From: Plutella xylostella
Taxonomy: Eukaryota > Arthropoda > Insecta > Lepidoptera > Plutellidae
Assembly (NCBI RefSeq): GCF_932276165.1
Contig: NC_063993.1
Coordinates: 7,016,001 to 7,080,000, forward strand
Direction: 5' to 3'
DNA: 64,000 nucleotides
This document shows positions 45,071 to 54,905 of this stretch, in pieces. A model generated the notes under the pieces. That model saw only the letters and a program-made list of their open reading frames with translations, did no database searches and was not told where the DNA came from. The stretch's first letter is position 1; the number at the start of each line of letters is the position of its first letter. Position numbers and translations under genes: made by a program.

Positions 45071-48040
45071 ATGGCTAACTTTAATAATATTAAAGTAGAT
45101 ATAAGTGAATTATTTGATTGCTTAAACCTGAACAACTATTTAAAATGTATCCCCATAAGTAATAACCAATTTACCTGTATTCATATTAACATTAGATCCA
45201 CCATAAAAAACTTCCATAAACTTGAAGAGTCTATACATAATTGTAAAAAATACCTAGACGCAATAATACTAACTGAAGCTAATATACCTGAAAGCCTATG
45301 CTCCCTGTACCATCTGGAGGGATATACAATGCACACAAGCCTAAGGAAGAACCGTAAGGGTGGCGGTATTATAGTATACATTAAAAACATACACACGTCA
45401 GACATTATTCTAAATACTAAATACCACTGTGAATGCCTTTTACTTAATATAACAACAAAAACCAAACACCACTATAACTTGTGTGCACTGTATCGACCTC
45501 CAAAGAATAGCCCACACTTGTTTATTTCCGAATTAAAGACTATAATACAAAGTACTAGATATAACACTGACTTCTTGATGCTGGGAGATATAAACATCGA
45601 TTTAAAATCCGATTGTGAGCTAAAAAACAAATATTTAAACATGTTATCCGAGTGCGGTCTTGAGTGCGGTATTTCTGATTATACTAGGATTGAAAAACGA
45701 GAGAATATTATCACTCGAAGCTGTATAGATCACATATTTATAAGAACCCGCAGTCATGATCCGTACTCGGCTGTGCTTGGGACTGTACTGGCCGACCACC
45801 GCATGGTAGTGTGCTCCATGATCGGCCCGTCTCAGATACAGGATGCTCCGCCGCCAGCGGTCACTAAAACAGTTTTAGATAATAAGCAAGTTTATAATTT
45901 TCTACAGTCAATAAAATGGGAAGAAGCAAAAACTTTAACATGCCCTAGTAAAATATTAAATTTCATTGATAGTAATTTTAAAAAATGCTACGAAAAGTGC
46001 ACAAAAACAATTAAATTATTAAAACGAGATAGAAAACAGGAAGGCTGGATAAATAATTATATAATTAATGCATGCTTAAAACGGGACAAATTATTTACAG
46101 ATTGGAAAAACGATTTTACAAATAAAACATTGAGACAAGAATACAATAAAGTTAGAAACTATACAAATAAACTAATACAAAGGGCCAAAAACTTATACTA
46201 CATGAAAGAAATTGATAAATCACGCAATAATCCCAGAAAAATGTGGCAGGTGCTGAACAATATCTCCGGAAAAATAAAAACGTCATTAGATAACGTCGTA
46301 ATTAAAGCGTTTAATAATGATACCAGCCTGGAAATAGCTAATAATTTTGCAAAAAACTTTGAGAAAAATATCGAGAATGTGCTACCAAATTGTGACAACC
46401 GACTACTTGATTCTAGGCACTATGAAACTCCTGTAAACCTATCAATGCGCCTGAAAAAAGTCACTCCTAAGGACGTAAAGAAGGTCATTGTAAAACTTAA
46501 AAATAATAAAGCCCCCGGTATTGACAACATTCGAACTATAGATATAAAACTGGTATGTGATAAAATTTCGGAGGTGATAGCCAACCTAATAAACAAATGT
46601 ATTGAGAAATCTGTATATCCACCCCAACTAAAAACCGGTGTAGTAAGACCTGTACATAAAAAAGGAAAGATGAATGATTATGACAAATATAGACCCATAA
46701 CACTATTACCTACAGTTGACAAAATAGTAGAAAGAATTATCAGCGACGAAATGCATAATTTTTTCAGCTGTAACAATATAATCACACAATCACAGTTTGG
46801 ATTCCTAGCCAATAAAAGCACGTCGAGCTTACTCTCCCAATTCACTGACCTTGTAAACTCACATCTGGATAACAAACGCCACGTACTGGTTGTGTTCATA
46901 GACTACAGCAAGGCCTTTGACACCCTTAAGCACGAAACCTTACTAAAGAAGCTGGACAACTGTGGTATTCGCGGTCCTGTACTGAATTGGTGTAAGGAAT
47001 ACCTGCACGACAGAGCGTACTATGTCAAGATAGCTGATACTTACAGTAGCAAACATAAAGTAACTGTAGGCACCGCCCAAGGATCAGTACTTGGACCTCT
47101 TCATTACCTGACGTACGTAAATGATGCTCCTAATGTAGTAAAGAAGTGCACCATATTTCAATTTGCCGACGATACCTGCCTTATATCCGCTCATAAGGAC
47201 ATTAAAACCGCAGAACAAAATCTCCAAGCTGACTTCACCAACATATGTGAATGGTCTCATGATGCAGGGCTTGTGCTTAATGCTGAAAAAACTGTTTTGC
47301 TTCATATACGCTCTAGTCACAACGTCCCGGATCCAGCAGTAGAAGTTAAACTTATAGCCCATAGCCACGACTGCCTACATAGAAAACCCAATTACTGTAC
47401 ATGTCCACACATAGGTAAAAAGGACAGACAAACTTACCTTGGTGTAGTCATTGATGACCGACTAACCTGGCGTTACCACATAGATTCAGTCTGCGATAAA
47501 CTACGATGTGTGATGGGTAAGCTGGGAGTGATAAGGCATAGGATCCCGTTCACAATAAGGATTAACCTGTATAAGTCACTTGTAGAATCTATTATATCGT
47601 ACGGTCTATCTAGCTACGGCCGAACTTTTAATACCTATCTTGATAGAATATATTCATTACAGCTACGTATTTTAAAAATGCTTATTCCACAAAAAATTTT
47701 AGAGACCTACAAAAATGACCAGTATGGCCTTTTCAAATACTGTGGTGTTTTACCAGTACATCTCAATGTAAAATACACACTACTTAAAGATAACTTCTTT
47801 AACGAAGAATTACAACACAAAGTATCACATCCTGTCAAAACAAGAAAACAAACAAGGGGTATGCTGAAAATACCTAAAATATCAACCTTCTATGGGAAAC
47901 GAACTACACAATATATCATTCCTAAACTTATAAATAACATACCATTGGATCTAAAAAAACAAATCACCATTAAAAATTTAAAAACTAAATTAAAACAAAT
48001 TATTTCACAAAATAAAAATCTATGGGAAAGTCTTCATTAA
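45071..48040 (+). CDS. LINE ORF2: endonuclease and reverse transcriptase
   Basis: 989-aa protein for target-primed reverse transcription. Endonuclease motifs: Asn40 (HINIRS), Glu69 (LTEAN), a YRPPK segment, Asp173 (LGDINID), CIDHIF and LADHRM. Reverse transcriptase motifs: APGIDNI, YRPITLLPTVDKIVE, QFGFLANKST, VFIDYSKAFD, TAQGSVLGP and catalytic FADD at 698-701. A Cys/His-bearing insertion (HDCLHRKPNYCTCPH) follows the palm. The frame is unbroken and every catalytic residue checked is present. It is separated from ORF1 by 73 nt rather than overlapping it. The truncated ORF1 makes autonomous mobility of this copy doubtful. Confidence 0.92.
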   Translation: MANFNNIKVDISELFDCLNLNNYLKCIPISNNQFTCIHINIRSTIKNFHKLEESIHNCKKYLDAIILTEANIPESLCSLYHLEGYTMHTSLRKNRKGGGIIVYIKNIHTSDIILNTKYHCECLLLNITTKTKHHYNLCALYRPPKNSPHLFISELKTIIQSTRYNTDFLMLGDINIDLKSDCELKNKYLNMLSECGLECGISDYTRIEKRENIITRSCIDHIFIRTRSHDPYSAVLGTVLADHRMVVCSMIGPSQIQDAPPPAVTKTVLDNKQVYNFLQSIKWEEAKTLTCPSKILNFIDSNFKKCYEKCTKTIKLLKRDRKQEGWINNYIINACLKRDKLFTDWKNDFTNKTLRQEYNKVRNYTNKLIQRAKNLYYMKEIDKSRNNPRKMWQVLNNISGKIKTSLDNVVIKAFNNDTSLEIANNFAKNFEKNIENVLPNCDNRLLDSRHYETPVNLSMRLKKVTPKDVKKVIVKLKNNKAPGIDNIRTIDIKLVCDKISEVIANLINKCIEKSVYPPQLKTGVVRPVHKKGKMNDYDKYRPITLLPTVDKIVERIISDEMHNFFSCNNIITQSQFGFLANKSTSSLLSQFTDLVNSHLDNKRHVLVVFIDYSKAFDTLKHETLLKKLDNCGIRGPVLNWCKEYLHDRAYYVKIADTYSSKHKVTVGTAQGSVLGPLHYLTYVNDAPNVVKKCTIFQFADDTCLISAHKDIKTAEQNLQADFTNICEWSHDAGLVLNAEKTVLLHIRSSHNVPDPAVEVKLIAHSHDCLHRKPNYCTCPHIGKKDRQTYLGVVIDDRLTWRYHIDSVCDKLRCVMGKLGVIRHRIPFTIRINLYKSLVESIISYGLSSYGRTFNTYLDRIYSLQLRILKMLIPQKILETYKNDQYGLFKYCGVLPVHLNVKYTLLKDNFFNEELQHKVSHPVKTRKQTRGMLKIPKISTFYGKRTTQYIIPKLINNIPLDLKKQITIKNLKTKLKQIISQNKNLWESLH

Positions 48041-48346
48041 AATAAAATTCACTCTGTATAACGCACCTATCTCACTAGCATCAAAGAACTATCTTGCCTT
48101 GCAAATTTCACTCGTAATGAGTGGTAACTACAGTCCATAAGGACTATTATTGCCACTCGTAAAACATAACTTGTATCATATTTTTTGTTCTCATTATTTA
48201 CAACTACCTCACAAAATCAATTATTTATATTTACAACTTTGCACATAATAATTGCTAGTATGACCGTTGTAAAATAAATATTACCTAAGATCTATAAATC
48301 TGTTCCTAGGTTCTATCTTACTTATGCAATAAAATTAGTAATCAGC

Positions 48347-48492
48347 TACTGTCGGCTGCTTTAGTAGCTGTGCATTTTTGAACCTTGTCAAACTCACTAA
48401 CTGCCTATTCATTCATTCAAACATTGACCTTTTGTTTAGTAGGTGTTTTAACAGGGTGCGGAAGTGTATGGCTGCTGAATCAGCTGGCTGTA
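48347..48492. mobile_element. Foldback MITE, second family, copy 2
   Basis: Starts TACTGTCGGCTGC and ends CAGCTGGCTGTA. The interior AACCTTGTCAAACTCAC and CCTATTCATTCATT match the copy at 39613-39752, with more substitutions in the right arm. It sits in the 3' untranslated region of the LINE, so it inserted after that LINE family arose, or travelled with it. Confidence 0.7.
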
Positions 48493-48670
48493 CCTTATGT
48501 CGTTATGGATTGATTTGTATACCTACCTAATAATAAGTACTTTTTTCTATTAAAATTGTAATCTAGAGGAATGACTAGTGGTCGTACAAACTGTAACAAG
48601 TTTCAGTATCACTAGGTTAAGCGAAAAATATATTGTAAACTTTTGAAATTAAATAAATAAATAAATAAGT

Positions 48671-50427
48671 TAATTTTCATTTTTTTTCCAGGCAAATTAC
48701 TTATGCACACCAATTTTCATGTTTACAAAATAATTAATATGTTTTAAATAAATTGATAAGTTAATGTGATGACTGTATAGTAGATTTCTTAAAACGCCAA
48801 TGTACTTATAGGTCCTTACTTCGAGCTTTACGTAAATCGGAATATGTTTCCAGAAAAAGACAGGCAAGCACAAAGAAAACGTTGATTTCGACCAGCCCTG
48901 TAATTTTCTCCTCTCCGTCTCCGAATCACGGGAATGCAGCTTCCCACAAATCTGCAAGTAAAACCTCCATCAGAAGAGGTGTTTACCAGAGTTATTACCT
49001 TCAATTTCGATTTGTTTACTCAGTTGTTGAGATCCAATTACTTGGCACTGTTTCTGTACTTAATTAAAGGGTCGCTTGATTACTCTGCGCTGTGGGGCTT
49101 TGTATAATTGCTATTGTTTAGCAAATGAAGACAAATGAAACTTTAATTTAATGACTGTCTCACTCAGGCGTGCAGAAGAAGTGCTGTCATCGGAATCGAA
49201 CTTGTTTATAGCTTCATTACTCGCTATTATTGTGGTTTTAGCAACGATATTTTAATACCGAACTAGATGGAGTGTCTGTGCAATAGAAACGTTTCGACAA
49301 ATTTTGGGCATATATCCAAACTTAGGGTCGTGATTGTCGTGAAGGTTTCATAAAAACGTAAAAGCGATTGGAAAAAAGCTAGACTTGCACTTTTGCTTTT
49401 TGTTCGTTCATATTGGCGGGAACACTTCCGCGCCTCCGTATCTTACTGACTAGCACAGCGGTATTCAAAATCACTGAAATCAAATAACCAAATCCAATTA
49501 TCCGACGGAAAGTATGGAGCTTCGACACTTCGTCAAATCTTTTCAAATTGCCACCAGTCTCCGTCTAAACCGTTGATCCCTGGACTGTCGCGTAGATAAA
49601 ACATATCCCCAGTTTGTAGACGAACAGTAACAATGTAGTGTAAAGTTTTCTGTACAGCGACGAGATTTCTCCAGTGACATGACAGAATTATGTAAATCGT
49701 CACAATTCCACTGCGATACACGAGTAGCGCTCACTGTTTCACGGCGGTTCATTGCACCGCTGAAAATAATATATTTTTCAGCGAGATGCATTTGGGAATA
49801 TAATATTTTTACATAAATTCCACGAGACAAATAGAGCTCAGATCTGTTTAGGGAGGAATTTGTACAACCACTCACCTATGTACAGACAAAATACAAGAGC
49901 TATATTTCATAACTTAAGGGTACTTTGTATGTTGAAAATGAAGACTTCCCTAGAGTTCTATTCAATAAATAAACCATTAAAGGCACTCGATGCACTGTGA
50001 AACGAAAAGTAAGAAGCACCAATCAAGTTAAATATAGAAACGAAATCAGAAACCGGAGAGTTCCAACCAGAAAAGGCAATAACATTTATCGAAGCAACAT
50101 CGAGGTAAAGTTCCAGTGTAACGCGATACCGCAGTCGAATCCAACTCCTTGAAAACAACAATTTGCGCTGAAGTAAATGAAAATAGTTTGCGAAAACCGC
50201 TTTAATTATCTCCGGAATAGTTTCTTATTTGTTACGCCATGGAAAGTAGGGCCGGTGGGCGCGTAACTTGATTCGACCCCCGCTGCGTCGCTCCGGTGAG
50301 CGACTGGCATACTTTTAATTGGTCGTAACTACGTTTCCTGCAAGCGTTATTGAATTTCCTCAGTATAGCCGCTCGACGCGGAGCTACTAAACGCAATGTC
50401 ACAGTAACTACGGACTTGCCATGTTAA
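48671..50427. other. Gene-less stretch
   Basis: No gene I can support. Short minus-strand frames at 49543-49875 and 49958-50161 have no domain signature. Confidence 0.5.
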
Positions 50428-51113
50428 GGTCTTCGCACAGTATAACAACTCAACGGCAACTCGACTCTATGCTAGAACTTGATATTTAAGCCCTGTGTCA
50501 TATCTTCAAGGTTTAATTTCAAAAATGATTATGGTCGTGAGTCGTGATTTTACTTAATGTTATAAATGCGAAAGTTTGTGAGTATGTGTGTAGTATGTAT
50601 GTGTGTATCTTTGTTAGTTCTTCACAACAAAACGTCTGAACCGATTTTAATGAAATTTGGAAAGAAGTTAGCTGACACCCTGAATTAACACATAGGCTAC
50701 TTTTTATTGCGGAATTCCCACGGGAAAACTAATCAAGGTGAAGCGAAGCTTGTGGCAACAGCTAGTATTGAAATATTTGTTATTTTTGTATTAAATTACT
50801 TACTTCACTTGAGCAAGTAAATATTTATTTTAGATTTATCTTTTTGTATGAAAATATTTTAAAAAAAATTGCCCTGAAATGGATCCAAATTTTTCCTTTT
50901 TTCGGTGAAAAGCTTTTTTAGTGGTATCACTAATGAAATGTCAGAATTCCGTGGGATTAAAAATTAGAGTTTAGTGTACAACGAGTGGCCTACGCATCGT
51001 ACATAAAATGTCATTTTTTGAAATTAAACCTTGAACATATGACACAGGGCTTAAATATCAATGTCTAGCATAGAGTCGAGTCGCCGTTGAGTTGTTATAC
51101 TGTGCGAAGACCT
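50428..51113. mobile_element. 686-bp DNA transposon with ~100-bp inverted ends
   Basis: GGTCTTCGCACAGTATAACA at the left border is mirrored at the right border, and complementarity extends about 100 bp (right arm 51011-51113). TTAA lies directly at the left border (50424-50427) and at 51114-51117 on the right, suggesting a TTAA target as used by piggyBac-type elements; one border base is asymmetric. No transposase is seen. Another repeat is nested at 50553-50765. Confidence 0.8.
50553..50765 (+). repeat. Interspersed repeat, nested copy (plus strand)
   Basis: Contains TATAAATGCGAAAGT, GAACCGATTTTAATGAAATT, AATTCCCACGGGA and GCAACAGCTAGTA. The same order of blocks appears on the minus strand at 56590-56790. 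I know this block set as a widespread arthropod and lepidopteran repeat, probably a LINE 3' end or a derived SINE. Confidence 0.65.
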
Positions 51114-51116
51114 TTA

Positions 51117-51188
51117 AATATTCTGGTGTTGGTTATTACCCTTCGTATGTAGGTACATAATTTTATTAAGGGACAACACCAGAATATT
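51117..51188. repeat. 72-bp inverted repeat
   Basis: AATATTCTGGTGTTG at 51117-51131 is exactly complementary to 51174-51188. It abuts the TTAA border of the preceding transposon. Confidence 0.8.
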
Positions 51189-52320
51189 GGAAAATTAAAA
51201 ATGAATCGGCGAACGGAAAAAGTGTAAGTGTATGAGTTTTTTAGTGAATCAAATATAAATCATACCTACTAACAAAAGCTGTTTTTTCTGTGCTTCAGAA
51301 TCACAGTGAATCACATAATTGGTACAGATAGTAATAAACTTACCCTTTTATTCAAGAACAATAAGTTATTTTGCCAGAGAGTGACAAAATAGGTAAAGCG
51401 TCCTATAACTTTTCTGTCAATAAGGGGGTTAATACCTAGCGAGGATTTTACAGTATAACAGGTAGCCCTATCCAAAGACCTATTCGGACATCTGCGGCGA
51501 CGTTAGAGCGAACGAGAGCTGAGCTGCGGCTCGGGCGGGCGAGTTAGCATCGCGCGATCGACCGGCGGCAGTTATCGACCATCGGTCACTCATTGTGTTA
51601 GCGGTCACCGCAGACTCCCAGTAATTACGTCAGGGAATACGGCTTTACCATCGCTCCGACCTGTTTTTTGCCCCAAATATCCTCAGTTCTTGTGGCTATT
51701 CCTCGGAGGGTATCATGGAGATTAATTTCGGAATAATTGAATTGTTTTTGTTTTCAGCGCCGTCTGATCTGTTTAGAGTAATCGCTGTGAATTTTAATTA
51801 AAATATTGTTCAAGCGTGTGAAACTTACTTTATGAAAACTTTTCTACTTAACGGCATCTTTAGCTAGATTTAAATCAAGTGACCGCCAACTCGTAAATTA
51901 TAAATAGCACTGAGGGGTCTATTATCACTAGATAACGTCTCCATGCCAAAGCAGCCCTTAAAATGAAGTACAATAAAAACTGGAATGAGAGGCCCGGGTA
52001 GGGGCAGTTTCCGGGTTTCCGACATCAACACATAATTCAGAGCAAGATTAAATACCTCTCTGCTCCCTTCAGGAAGACCGCCTCCATTAGACGGCCGAGG
52101 GCTTGTGAAATTGGGCCTCTCTCACGCGTAGCGTAGTTACTCGTAGCACAAAGTAAACATGCATACTTGGTTCATTTGGTATATTATTACGTTAAAATTA
52201 TATTATATATACCTACCACTATCACTTAATTTTATCGATTGCCGGGTCAATCACGTCGTATCTATGTGATGATGATGATGATAGTAATTTTATGTGTGTA
52301 TTTATGTATGTATTTATGTA
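51189..52320. other. Gene-less stretch with a CpG-rich patch
   Basis: About 51480-51620 is CpG-rich (CGCGCGATCGACCGGCGGC region) and stands out from its surroundings, possibly a promoter or unrecognised 5' exon. Nothing else is seen. Confidence 0.4.
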
Positions 52321-52333
52321 TGTATGTAATGTA

Positions 52334-52600
52334 CGACCGAATGGCGTAGTGGTTAGTGACCTGACTACTGAGCCGATGGTCCCGGGTTCGATTCCCGGCT
52401 GGGGCAGATATTTGTTTAAACACAGATATTTGTTCTCGGGTCTTGGATGTGCCCGTAAAATGGCAATAGGCCCGCCCCCTATTACATTGGGACTAACATA
52501 ACACTCTGGCGAAAAGTGGGTGCAGCAATGCACCTCTGCCTACCCCGCAAGGGAGTACATTAGTACAAGGCGTGAGAGCGTGTTTTTTTTTTTTTTTTTT
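52334..52600 (+). mobile_element. tRNA-derived SINE with perfect target duplication
   Basis: The head has an A-box (TGGCGTAGTGGTTAGTG) and a B-box (GGTTCGATTCC) at tRNA-like spacing, the internal RNA polymerase III promoter of tRNA-derived SINEs. A non-tRNA body follows (TTCTCGGGTCTTGGATGTG, CACTCTGGCGAAAAGTGGG) and ends in a long T run. The 13-bp duplication TGTATGTAATGTA flanks it at 52321-52333 and 52600-52612. It is not a functional tRNA: the sequence runs straight into the body without a 3' acceptor half. Confidence 0.88.
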
Positions 52601-52756
52601 GTATGTAATGTATTTATTTAGGTATCATGTGTATATTTATATTGTATAGATAGTTATATATTAAGATATTAATATTTCGGTTAAGTACTCAATATAAACC
52701 ATCTTCTTTCTTCAAAGCCATAAGCACTACCAATCACTTTTTCAACATCACCAAAG

Positions 52757-52840
52757 GTTAACTGGTAGAAAATGCTGCTAGCATTAAGTTCGCCTTTGTA
52801 CCAATTTACTTTGTGCAATAAAGAATTTAATAATAATAAT
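52757..52840 (+). mobile_element. LINE-type 3' tail fragment
   Basis: GTTAACTGGTAGAAAATGCT, then CTAGCATTAAGTTCGCC, AATAAA and an (AAT)n tail. Third member of the tail family also seen at 19037 and 43573. Confidence 0.6.
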
Positions 52841-53244
52841 CACGTGGTTATATCAAATTATTTGGATGCTGTATGCATTGTTTTTAAATGAAATTAAAGT
52901 CTCCTTTCAGTAAAAGATCCTTTAAAATACTACTTCGCTTACATGTGGCATCGCCGTGGGACACCCTGTCTAGGCAGAGTTCATGAGTTAAGTTAGATAT
53001 TATCTGTGACGGTTACATATTGCTAGTTACAAGTTAAATATACAGCTTCTATGGACAGCAAGTTTGCTCATCGAAGTTTGCACGTAGAGCCGCGTGAACT
53101 CGTATGTAGTTGAAAGTGATCTTCATTAAGTCTTGTATTAGAAACTGTTCAGCCTGTTTATTTTGTAATATTCCCGTACGTTGGCGACCTTAAAGACAGG
53201 TAGCTGATAGATGAGGAAGGCTGAGGATATACCGTGCTGCGATG
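52841..53244. other. Gene-less stretch
   Basis: Nothing recognised. Confidence 0.45.
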
Positions 53245-53459
53245 TACGGTGGCCTGCGCCTAAAAGTATACATGCGGTGTTTTTAAAATAGCGATTCCTG
53301 ATGATGAAGGCACTAGCTACATCTGTTATAAATCCGGGGACGTGTTGTGTGTGATGTGTGTAGCAGTGGTGTTTATGTGGATGTGCTTGAGCAGCATGTG
53401 AGCTTGAGATCGCTATTTTAAAAACTCCACCTGCATACTTTTAGGCGCAGGCCACCGTA
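53245..53459 (+). mobile_element. 215-bp foldback MITE, copy 2
   Basis: Same family, length and orientation as 31101-31315, differing at a limited number of positions. The ends are TACGGTGGCCTGCGCC and GGCGCAGGCCACCGTA. The GT-rich centre is almost unchanged between the copies. Confidence 0.88.
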
Positions 53460-53689
53460 CCTTAGGAGAGGGGTATACAAACAGTTGATCAGATGAGCAT
53501 CTTCCTTGAACTACAACAGGCTATACGTTTATCGACGTTGATATCGTTAAATGCGATATAGTGGTGTTTGTCTTCGTCGATGACGAACCCGTGAAGCGGC
53601 AGCAGAATACCACCTGGCGCCGCGCATAGAAAGAGGCCGCAGTAAGGAGGAAGATATTCTTACCTACACAAAGACATTGTGTGATAGAG

Positions 53690-53850
53690 GGTACTATAAT
53701 GTACCTATCACTCTGCCACCTATGTTATGTTGGTCAGCGTGTAATAGGCTATATGGGCCTATTATATGGGCATATTGTCATCTATCGAGCACATCCAAGA
53801 CCCGAGAACCAATATCTACACCGGTCAGGAATTGAATCCAATCTGTGTGT
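53690..53850 (-). mobile_element. Diverged SINE fragment, minus strand
   Basis: Read on the minus strand, GGTTCTCGGGTCTTGGATGT and the following blocks match the body of the SINE at 52334-52600 (a GGGC-rich block, then GACCAACATAAC and a region resembling CTCTGG). The tRNA head is largely eroded. Confidence 0.6.
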
Positions 53851-54028
53851 GTTTCATAGTTTACATAACTTAAATAAAATTTCTAGAGATAAATATACTA
53901 CACAATAAAGTTTTACAGTGGGTAGGTACTTGACTCGTAAATTTATGAAATTACGAAGAACAATAAAGATTAAATTGTTTGCTATGGACACAGGTTATGA
54001 TTACTTAGATTAGTTCGTCATCAGCTGG

Positions 54029-54156
54029 CCTTATGTTATCATCATCACAATCCAGCACGACCTCACTGCTGGGGCATGTGCATGGGCCTCCTTCCATCAA
54101 AGAAGAGTTTTAGTGTTAGTTGGCTGGGGGTTGGTTGACTCCAACACAAACAAGCT
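54029..54156 (-). mobile_element. Old SINE fragment of the 5S-headed family
   Basis: On the minus strand it has the family tail (GGAAGGAGGCCCATG, then GCCCCAGCAGTGAGG and GATGATGAT) with many substitutions compared with 54167-54397 and 63337-63623. The younger copy next door is inserted at its 5' side. Confidence 0.6.
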
Positions 54157-54166
54157 TATTATGTAT

Positions 54167-54397
54167 CATCATCACGACCCATTACGTCCCCACTGCTGTG
54201 GGTCTCCTTCCAATGAAGGAAGAGTTTAGGCCTAGTCCACCACGCTGGCCTAGTGCGGGTTGGTGGACCCCAACACAAGCAAGCTTGTGCTGAGAGAGTT
54301 GGCGGGTAAGTAGGCAACCCTACTGTCAGATGTTTTCAAGCCGCCCGAAGGCCTCTGACTAGGCTTAACGAATGCTGCCGAAGCAGCAACCGGTGTG
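54167..54397 (-). mobile_element. SINE of the 5S-headed family, 5'-truncated, minus strand
   Basis: On the minus strand it reads GCCTAGTCAGAGGCCTTCGG, then the GTTGGGGTCCACCAACCCGC block, GGAAGGAGACCCACAGCAGT and a GATGAT tail, matching 63337-63623. The 5S-rRNA-like head is missing. A 10-bp duplication TATTATGTAT flanks it at 54157-54166 and 54398-54407. Confidence 0.8.
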
Positions 54398-54407
54398 TAT
54401 TATGTAT

Positions 54408-54905
54408 GATGAATCAAAATTGATTTGGTCAAGGTAAACCTTTAATTTTACATGTAAGTTAATTTGCATTGCATTGTACATATTATTTCCGCGCAGAGTT
54501 GTATTTCGCAACGGTAATTACTGACTTTGAAAATATGTAAATTTTATTACTTTTCGACCACTTGTGTGTGTATGGAATATTGATAGCCGTGAAAAAAATT
54601 AATATAGTAGGTAAGTACCTTTCAATTTAAATCACATTACATTATAGGTATTAACTTGTATGATAAAGGACCCGCATAACATGACATCATACCAACCTAG
54701 ATTCTTGATGTGATACACATTAGTGCATTATACTCATTATAACCCGGCGATACTGTTCGCCACCCATCACGTGAGTACAAAATGTACAGCAGAAACCAGG
54801 TGGCTCTAGCTAGTCACCTCGACCACTCCTTCGGAGATTACATTCGCGAGCATAGAGGCGACATCTCATCTTTTCACCAACATATTCCATAGATTTTTAC
54901 ATAAT
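54408..54905. other. Spacer downstream of the fucosyltransferase gene
   Basis: Probably holds the 3' untranslated region of the minus-strand gene. I did not find a decisive poly(A) signal close to the stop codon. Confidence 0.4.

Larger units (their letters stand above)
44036..48670 (+). mobile_element. Second LINE, 5'-truncated, ORF1 partial and ORF2 intact
   Basis: ORF1 (44083-44997), a 73-nt gap, ORF2 (45071-48040) and a 3' untranslated region ending in (TAAA)n at about 48650-48670. The zinc finger of ORF1 lacks its first Cys pair, and an in-frame stop lies 42 nt upstream of the ATG, so the 5' part is probably lost near 44036. The 3' region is interrupted by a MITE at 48347-48492. The motifs fit the CR1/L2/Jockey group of LINEs. 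Confidence 0.82.
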
